Source: Spongospora subterranea f. sp. subterranea
Lineage: Eukaryota; Endomyxa: Phytomyxea; Phytomyxea; Plasmodiophorida
Length of the DNA: 39,759 nt
NCBI GenBank assembly: GCA_049724395.1
Contig: JAUGWO010000314.1
Coordinates: forward strand, 1-39,759
Reading direction: 5' to 3'
The notes beneath the pieces were generated by a model. That model did no database searches. It worked only from the letters and a program-made list of their open reading frames with translations, and was not told the DNA's origin. Of the stretch, positions 32,984 to 39,759 are shown in pieces. The stretch's first letter is position 1, and every line of letters starts with the position of its first letter. The position numbers were made by a program, and so were the translations under genes.

Positions 32984-35324
32984 ATGAAGGGTTGGAGTGA
33001 ACTACTACCATTGGTGGTGGTTGAGGAATGCACAGTGGAGTATTCCCCTGTCATACTCCCACCAATCAAATGGAGACACTTCACTGACAACAAACTCCAA
33101 TTGGGACAACCTGGTTTTTCCTTTTGGAGACAATGGCGGCTTTACATAACCGTCAAAAGTTATGTAAAACACTGGGATCGAACACAGCTGATTTATCTGC
33201 AATTGAACATACCGATCCATTATCATTCAATGTCAATTTATTGGAGATTGGATATTATTTTATGGTGGCAATGGGCTATCCATAGGAATAAGGAAGAGTT
33301 TATGTACAATTTTCGGAGAATAGAAAAGCCAATATACTGGAACAAGCAAAGAACAGGAGGACACAGCACCGGATTGCATACCACAGGCAGCCTTACAATC
33401 GATAACAGAAAATATATATTTAAAGCTGTAATAGGTATAGACAACTGTGCATTCGAAGCAATTCGAACGTCAGGAGCAATACCAGACATTACTGTACTGC
33501 AATTACGTAGAGACATATGTGACTATGGCACAGACCCAAACCAGGGAAGAACCATAGCGACAAAAATACTGAACTACGCCGGATCATTACCCAACAATGA
33601 AAATTTTCCTCTTGATGATATCTAGACATAATGGAACAGGACCGGCAATGGGCTGGATTGTTCGAATTTACAATAGCAGCGTTTATATATAAGATCAACA
33701 TTATCATAATCAGTCAGGCAACACAACCTCTGACCACTGATATACAGAAATTGATAGAATCGTTTTTTCCGAAATTACGAGACAGCGTTAATTGGAAGAG
33801 TACGATATATGTATTGCACTACATGAATGGAAACCATCAACACCGATGAGACATAGTAGACTGAACCATTATGGGCTTTTATTTCCAACTGATGAAGACA
33901 CTCTGAATAGTAACATTACAGCAACACATGACCAATGTGAGAAATACGTTGAAAATTTCATTGGGAAACAACAATAACGGACAGTAGATGGGCCGAAACA
34001 GGTCTCATCAAAAATAACTGACAACGAATCATTGACCAACACAACTGAAACATTAACGACATCATTAAGGACCAATGAATTACTGCAAAAACTGGAAAAA
34101 ATTAGCATTGTCACAAGCGACACCACCAACAGACGTCCACAGCATCTGATACCTAGAGAGAATGAATCAATTCAACTTTTAGACCAATACCATTTTACGG
34201 ACAAAGAAGAAATGCTACAAAAACTTGAAGAGCCAAAAATGCTCTAACAACAATGCCTCAACCAAACAAAAAAGACAAATGAAAATAACGCAATGTTTTG
34301 CGAGGCTTAATGTTGAAGCGAAACAAGTAAAGAATATAGAAATTCGATTATAGCACAATGGAACGCATGTTCAATAAGCGAGAAGGCAACCGAACTGGCA
34401 CATTTTGCGAATCAACACCTAATAGATGAAATCTGTGTTTCAGAGCTGAAACATCGCCGTAATCTTCATGGATTTCCACACAACGAATGTGATGATCGAT
34501 ACACACAATCAGGAATATTTTGGCGAGAGCAAGTCAAAATAGAAACACTATATCCACCGGCAAATCAATGTTTTGGACAATTCGCTATTACAGCACAAAT
34601 TGTTATATTATACGACGAAATGATACTGATACACACAATTATCCCACCTAATATCGACAGACCAACTAGAAGAGCATATTGAAAGCAGATTGAAATCTTC
34701 GCAGAGACAAAAACCGAGTCAATTCTCATTACAGGAGACCAAAATATCAGAGATAAGAGATTTGGCACAAATCATACAGAAAACCACACATACATAGACG
34801 GAATACTAGAGGAGTTCAGAATTATGAACAATCCTGAAATACCAACCAGAGAGAACAACACATTAGATATCACACTGGCGAATAGGAAAATGGCAAAATA
34901 GATTGTGAACTTCAATGTTCACACAGTATTGAGCAGCGATCATCTTCCTACGACAATTGAAACCAGCATTAGTGGAAAAACGAAAAACAAATTACCGATT
35001 GATAGAAAAAGAGTCAAAAAACTCGACAACAGATCAACAGTAAAGGCACTAGTGACAGCGATCGAAAAACAATCAGATCATGCTATGCGACTGTCCATAT
35101 TCACTGCAATGCTACAAGAAAGCATTAAATATCGATACGTTAGAGTGGCCAGGTGCAGGTTCTGGAACAAACACCTGAAGGCGGCACTCAAACTAAAAAA
35201 CAAATTCAGACGCAAATTGCACACAGCGATAGGCTCCAAAACAACCGAAACACAAATTATAAAGAAAAAAGAAGCACTAAACAAAGCGGCGATAGAATTT
35301 AGGAAACAATATGTCAAATGTTAG
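32984..35324 (+). mobile_element. LINE remnant with OTU-like protease and APE endonuclease
   Basis: The first part (32984-33980) contains an OTU-like cysteine protease pattern: GIDNCAFEAI (about 33433-33462, as in DGNCLF), then QWAGLFEFTIAAFIYKINII, then LNHYGLLFP (about 33861-33890, the histidine box), in more than one frame. Next comes an apurinic-type endonuclease (about 34345-34960): IAQWNACSISEKATELAHF, EICVSELKH, ILITGDQNIRD, SSDHLPT. Then the linker typical of the region before RT (RFWNKHLKAALKLKNKF). The reverse transcriptase itself is absent, since the copy ends at 35324. Several stops and frame changes show it is dead. LINEs usually lose their 5' end; this one has lost its 3' part. 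Confidence 0.75.
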
Positions 35325-35350
35325 GAACACTCCCATATATTCCTAACATT
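35317..35350. repeat. Perfect 11-base inverted repeat at the LINE end
   Basis: AATGTTAGGAA at 35317-35327 pairs with TTCCTAACATT at 35340-35350 across 12 bases. It overlaps the last codons of the LINE frame and marks the junction with the minisatellite zone. Confidence 0.9.
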
Positions 35351-35443
35351 CGCGGCTCCGCCGCAGTTTCTGACAAGAATGACCTCTTGCTGGTCATGCT
35401 TGTCAACTCCTTGCATGGTTCCTCCTAACAGTTGGACCAGAAT

Positions 35444-35630
35444 TATCTTCATGGTTCACGCACCGCTTTCAAGTCCATCTTCACGGTTCACGCAGCGCTT
35501 TCATGTCCATCTTCACGGTTCACGCACCGCTTTCAAGACCATCTTCACGGTTCACGCACCGCTTTCAAGACCATCTTCACGGTTTACTCACCGCTTTCAA
35601 GACCATCTTCACGGTTTACACACCGCTCCT
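35444..35630 (+). repeat. 32-base minisatellite, array 1 (six units)
   Basis: Six head-to-tail units with exact 32-base spacing (CACCGCTTTC or a close variant at 35461, 35493, 35525, 35557, 35589 and 35621). The unit is built on GGTTCACGCACCGCTTTCAA and GACCATCTTCAC. The last unit breaks off after CACCGCT. The same unit forms array 2 at 36211-36322. Confidence 0.95.
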
Positions 35631-36210
35631 CCGATCTGCTCTTTTCACATCTTCTTCGCAATTCGATATGACTAGCCGCGAACGATCTGAGTCAGTTCCA
35701 GCCAGGTCGCACGACCATCGAGGTTTCCAAGTACCGACGGAACCTCCCAGTTTGCTCAACCCTTGACGCCGGAGAAGCGGTACTACAGGCAGCGCTCTAT
35801 CAGCAACAGCAACAGTTCCAACGGCAGTTGCAGGAATTGACGCAGCACTACCAGCATCTGCTGACCTTTCCAGAACGTCGGAATCCGTGGCGTATGTCGT
35901 GGGTTTACGGGTGATGACCAATGATATTTGGTTGATAAAACCCCGCAGGGTGGATCGGGAACCGTCGAAAGGATCTGGAAGGCGGACTTTGCTGTGGTTC
36001 TCACCAATTTTCGAGCAACGGGATCCGTTGCTCCAGGATTTTGTCAGATTCATTGAGGCGTTACGAACACGGTTCCAGGATCCGAACAAAGCAGTGACTG
36101 CCGCACGACGATTGGAGGCGCTGCGCCAAGGTCGCCGCCCAGTCCCTACGTATGCCAGCGAGTTTCAGCTGCTGGTCACCGATGCAGGTTGGGACGGCGC
36201 TGCGACGCTA
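35631..36210 (+). mobile_element. Ty3/gypsy Gag fossil between minisatellite arrays
   Basis: The plus strand encodes a capsid-type Gag core near its right end (FVRFIEALRTRFQDPNKAV, then RRLEALRQGRRPVPTYASEF and LLVTDAGWDGAATL), the usual wording of Ty3/gypsy Gag. A glutamine-rich stretch (YQQQQQFQRQLQELTQHYQH) lies upstream in another frame. It is a partial and broken copy, cut off on the right by the 32-base minisatellite. The family differs from gypsy A and B. Confidence 0.75.
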
Positions 36211-36322
36211 CTCGCACCGCTTTCAAGACCATCTTCACGGTTTACGCACCGCTTTCAAGACCATCTTCAAGGTTCACGCACCGCTTTCAAGACCATCTTC
36301 AAGGTTCACGCACCGCTTTCAA
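36211..36322 (+). repeat. 32-base minisatellite, array 2 (four units)
   Basis: Four units with the same 32-base period and near-identical sequence to array 1, starting directly after the Gag fossil and ending in CGCTTTCAA at the border of the copia LTR. No unique spacers separate the units, so this is not a CRISPR array. Confidence 0.95.
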
Positions 36323-36549
36323 TGTGCAAAGTTGATGTTGCTCAAACAGATGCAATAGCTGAATGAATTTATTATTGTGGCGTAATTGCTTATATAGGTA
36401 GATACCTTGGGAAATGGCTATTTATAGCCCAATGCGTAAAGTCCGTACAGTCAGCTTTATGTCATGCTCTTGCCGTGGTTGCGCCGACTGGGGGTACGCA
36501 TTTTCCTTGGAGAATGTCCGTACTTGAGGCAGGCAAGTTGTATTCAACA
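36323..36549 (-). repeat. Ty1/copia LTR, copy 1
   Basis: Minus strand from TGTTGAATACAACTTGCC to TTTGCACA, 227 bases. It is homologous to the LTR at 39135-39364 but clearly diverged. A purine-rich PPT-like TTGAGAGGGCG precedes it, with about 20 bases resembling the element interior, so it is a 3' LTR whose element body has been lost. Confidence 0.75.
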
Positions 36550-36577
36550 CGCCCTCTCAACGGCAGTGACGAATTTA

Positions 36578-36637
36578 GTTGTTACCCACCCACCAACAAC
36601 CCACGCAGTTTAAAACTGCGTACTACACGGTAACAAC
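36578..36637. repeat. Nested inverted repeats
   Basis: GTTGTTACC (36578-36586) pairs with GGTAACAAC (36629-36637). Inside it is the palindrome ACGCAGTTTAAAACTGCGT (36603-36621). Together they form a two-part hairpin in the gap between the copia LTR and the transposase remnant. This may be the end of the DNA transposon. Confidence 0.8.
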
Positions 36638-36910
36638 CCAACCTTTTAAGTCGGTTTTTATGACTTTTTTTTTGAATAAAATGACGGTCTGTCTGCTAGT
36701 GTTTCAGTACCAAGTCCTAGGAGTACTAATCGATGATGTCGTGGAAGCCGGATAGACGACGGGGCTGTCGTATCATTTCAAACCGAGTGCATGCCATTTT
36801 TGAGCGTTGCGGAAAACGACATTCCAAAGAAGCCGAATTAGGCTGGAGCAGCTGGTTTTTGAGAAGAGTTTATAGCGGCTCAGACGAGAAAATGGAATAA
36901 TGTGACCGCT

Positions 36911-39134
36911 TTATCCAAAATTATGAAGCGTTTGTTTGTGGTCTATCAACCGTTTCAGCTCGTCCTTCTCCTCAGCGCTCAGCAACGGCATGCACTCGCC
37001 TTTCAAATGGTACGACAGCCCAGCCGTCCATCCCTTTGCGAGGTTCGTTCGCTGCCGTTTGTACAGTCGCCTATCGCCTCTTTCCATGGCTTGATTACAG
37101 CCGACGCATACAGGGCGAGGATCTTTTGCCGAAACCACCTGGATGGACAGACCCATTGGCATCCGGGATTGCTTATTGTGAACGTTATCAGAACCGTGGG
37201 CATCGGCAAACTTCAATATAGACGCTTTCACATCTAGATCGTCATCGTCACATTCCGAGTCCATCATGGTCAACGCGGTCGAGGTTGTTAGCGGAACAGG
37301 CTGTAGCCGCTTCTTCAGGTACCATATCCTTGGCGATGGCATATTTTGACTGTCGGTATGCCGGTATCGTCTGCCATCGCAATTTGCGATCCAGTAGTCC
37401 ATCATATAATAGGGGCCGACCGTGGATAAACACATGTCCAAAAAAATGATTACCGCTTGAATTCGTATAAATAATGGCCGCAAGATCATACTGCCATTCC
37501 CCAATGGTGATTGTTTCTGCAGGCTTCGCCACGATTGGAGACTCAGTCACGACGACTGGAATGTCCAATATTGCTGGATACGTCAGCATTTGCTTTGCAT
37601 CCTCCCGACGCAGACCGCGACATGCCCAGCGATATACATCCGTACAGTTGCCATCAGCATCTATTTCGACTTGAATCAGCCTTCGAAACGCGTCGTCCGG
37701 TGCACCGGCAATGTCCTGCGACACAGCCGTCACGTCGCAAGGACTTTCAGAAGCTTCGAAGAAAGCTTCCAGCGTTTGTTGGTCCAGGTTGCGCGTCATC
37801 GCGCTTAGGTTGAGACTTATGTGTGTTCTTTCACAGTTCTTGGAGAAACGCGGTGCCTTCAAGCAGAAATCCGACCCACACATGGATGCAGAAGTTGTGG
37901 TGAATTTAAAGAGGTTTGGGGATTTATCCACAAAAACGTCATCAATACTGCCCCACATGTCATGACAGCCCGTTGGTTCCATCATCAGCGTCTTTGTGCA
38001 CCAAACAAAACGTGCACGATCATAGCATTCCGCAGCCAAAAGCGACAACACCTCTTTCAGAACAGGGTCATCGCCTGCTTGCGTTAGCCTGGAGTACTTA
38101 TTCATAAAGAAGATTAGCATTAGTGCAGTATCCATAGCACAGGTGTTTGTCGCGGCGAAGTCGCCATACTTGAAACTCCAAGGTATGCCAAGAGACTCCA
38201 TATGCAAATCGTCTCCGACCTTCGGGACGAGATTCTTACTGCCTTTGGGACGTCCAATCCTAGGATTCGATGCGAAATCACTGTTTTTGTCTGGAGGGCG
38301 CCCGTCATTAACATATTTGCTTTTTTTCCCCGGTTTTTTATATCGCAGCGCTGCTCCTTCCTTGGCAAGTGCATAGTCCATTTGTATCTGTTTTACATAA
38401 CGATATGAATGGTCCATACATTCTGCGATTGACAGCTTTTTTTTGGGGCACAACGTTGAAAGTCTCCACCGAGACATTCCTGTGCGTTGGTGTTGTCCGA
38501 CAGTAGGGAGAGGTCTGCTTTCGCCATTGCTGGAAATATATGCTGGCCACGAACTACGTGCCATGTGAGCCACTTCTTGATTTTCGGGTATTCTCGGATC
38601 AGGTCATGAACTTGCGAGACGAAGGCGGGCCCAGAGTCTATTTTCAAGAGACCACAAACGGACGTGTAAAATGCTGATTCTTTACCAGGCGGGACCAACG
38701 CGCCGTTTCTGCGTACCCTCGTCAGTGTCCTTTTGAAGTTGAAGTGGACAGAACAGCACCGGTAGTATCTCTCGAGGACGACATCAACATCTGCTGACAC
38801 TTTACAATGAGTCCGCAATGCCATTTCAAAACCGGCTCGCTCTGCATCAGAAAAATCGCAAGTGTTGCCAGGAAAAGTTGACTCCCATTCGCTAAGATCA
38901 TGCGACATAGACATTGTCTGGAAGAGTGCCGCAAAATGACTGGCATAGTGCAGGGCACTCTTGCCCATCAATATCGATATCAGCAACGGGATTGTTCGAT
39001 TCACGACAGAACAGTGTCCGGAGGTTATCGCGACATTAACAGCCGTGCAATGCTCATCCACCAAAAAGCCCTCGATGGAGTCAGTTTGTAACGACGATTC
39101 GCGTTCCTGAAGTCATTCTCGCATGAACACCGTC
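36911..39134 (-). mobile_element. Transposon remnant: transposase C-terminus fused to a USP-like protease
   Basis: Read on the minus strand, the first part (38393-39110) ends WHVVRGQHIFPAMAKADLSL and LLSDNTNAQECL, the wording of the last transposase block in a multi-copy family I remember from agaric genomes. A linker with YVNDGRPPDKNSDF follows. Then comes a ubiquitin-specific-protease-like domain: Cys box ATNTCAMDTALMLIFF (about 38110-38155) and His box SSGNHFFGHVFIHGRPLLYDG (about 37400-37460). Last is a CVGCNQAMERGDRR...YHLKGEC zinc-binding-like tail. Two frame changes split it, one in a run of T/A near 38445 and one near 37290. The front of the transposase is missing where a copia LTR begins. 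Family name uncertain; domain reading moderately sure. Confidence 0.65.
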
Positions 39135-39364
39135 TGTAAAGGAAATCGATGTCTCCGATGTGAAGGTAATAGTAGAATGAGGTTTATTACTGCGTGGTTA
39201 TAGCATGTATAGGTGGGAGAATATAGGGGGAGTGCACTAATAATCCAAATACAAAGTCCGCACAGTCACTCTTATGTTATGCATTTGCCGTGGTTGCGCC
39301 GACTGGGGGTACGCACCTTTCTTGGAGAATGTCCGTACTGGAGGCTGGCAAGTTGTATTCAACA
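39135..39364 (-). repeat. Ty1/copia 3' LTR, copy 2
   Basis: Minus strand from TGTTGAATACAACTTGCC to CCTTTACA, 230 bases, preceded by the polypurine tract TTGAGGGGGCG. It closes the copia element that runs off the right edge. Its outer flank is transposase coding sequence, so the copia element was inserted into that transposon. Confidence 0.85.
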
Positions 39365-39759
39365 CGCCCCCTCAACTTGCTGGCTGTGATACCCATGGCT
39401 GTGCGACACCATTTGAACTTGGGAGCGTTCACTGGCTTCGTTAATCCATCCGCGATCATGGATTCTGTTGGGCAATACTCTACCTCAATAGTCCCTTGCT
39501 CAATCTGATCTCGGCAAAAGTGAAAGCGCAGATCAATGTGTTTGGTTCTTTTGTCGGTGCGCGGTTCTTGCTGATGGCGATGCATCCTTGGTTGTCTTCA
39601 AAGACTCGGGTGGCTAATTTCTGGCTGAAACCGAGTTCAGTCAGCATTTGACGAATCCATATTACCTCGCGCATTGTTTCGGATAGTGCAATGTACTCGG
39701 CTTCTGTTGACGAACATGCGACGATCTTCTGCAATGCACTTCGCCAGGCAATGGCTGAT
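39365..39759 (-). mobile_element. Ty1/copia element, RNase H end (runs off the window)
   Basis: The minus strand carries the copia RNase H signature: KIVACSSTEAEYIALSETMR, VFEDNQGCIAISKN, TKHIDLRFHFCRDQI, then MIADGLTKP close to the polypurine tract and 3' LTR. Only the 3' end lies in the window, so wholeness cannot be judged. The visible part shows about one break. Confidence 0.9.

Noticed and set aside
35444-36322. Regular 32-base repeats resembling a CRISPR array
   Set aside because: The units are contiguous without unique spacers and the context is eukaryotic. It is a minisatellite.

Overview
The window looks like nuclear DNA of a fungus, probably an early-diverging (chytrid-like) lineage. 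The signs are a Zn2Cys6 zinc-cluster regulator with a PAS-like region, a chitin-deacetylase-type enzyme, a mitochondrial ATP synthase gamma gene, a kinesin, many short GT-AG introns (about 50-80 bases, one of 185), and a dense mix of Ty3/gypsy, Ty1/copia, LINE, Penelope-like and DNA-transposon remains. The zinc cluster argues for fungi. The exact lineage is inference.

Layout. 1-5.8 kb is a nest of two Ty3/gypsy relatives on the minus strand, with near-identical LTR copies in opposite orientation at its edges. 5.9-10.4 kb holds ankyrin-repeat scraps, a tRNA-like SINE head, unclassified minus-strand exon-like stretches and two sets of inverted repeats. 10.9-20.9 kb is the healthy core: a four-exon polysaccharide deacetylase, a divergent fourteen-exon methylcrotonoyl-CoA carboxylase beta gene (with a 15-base microexon), an ERT1/AcuK-like transcription factor, an LRR plus Sel1-repeat protein, and a four-exon ATP synthase gamma. 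21.0-22.7 kb has a nine-copy 48-base minisatellite, a Gag fold-back and two inverted Penelope-like fragments. 22.7-27.3 kb has no intact gene. 27.4-31.4 kb holds a NOL8/Nop8-like RNA-binding protein and a kinesin. 32.1-39.8 kb is again mobile: a DDE transposon tail, a LINE carrying an OTU-like protease, a 32-base minisatellite on both sides of a Gag fossil, two copia LTRs, and a transposase remnant fused to a ubiquitin-specific-protease-like domain.

How genes relate. The carboxylase (leucine breakdown) and ATP synthase gamma are mitochondrial. The zinc-cluster regulator resembles regulators of gluconeogenesis and non-fermentable carbon use. This is a suggestive metabolic neighbourhood, but each gene has its own promoter and nothing shows co-regulation. 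The most unusual content is two unrelated mobile elements within 6 kb (OTU-LINE and USP-like transposon), each carrying a deubiquitinase-like cysteine protease.

Splice structures for the deacetylase, carboxylase, ATP synthase gamma and kinesin were worked out by hand from GT-AG sites, reading phase and remembered family sequence. In the first three, every junction keeps phase and gives an unbroken protein. The kinesin, and possibly the NOL8-like gene, need small frame changes, in the kinesin at or near base runs, which may be assembly errors.
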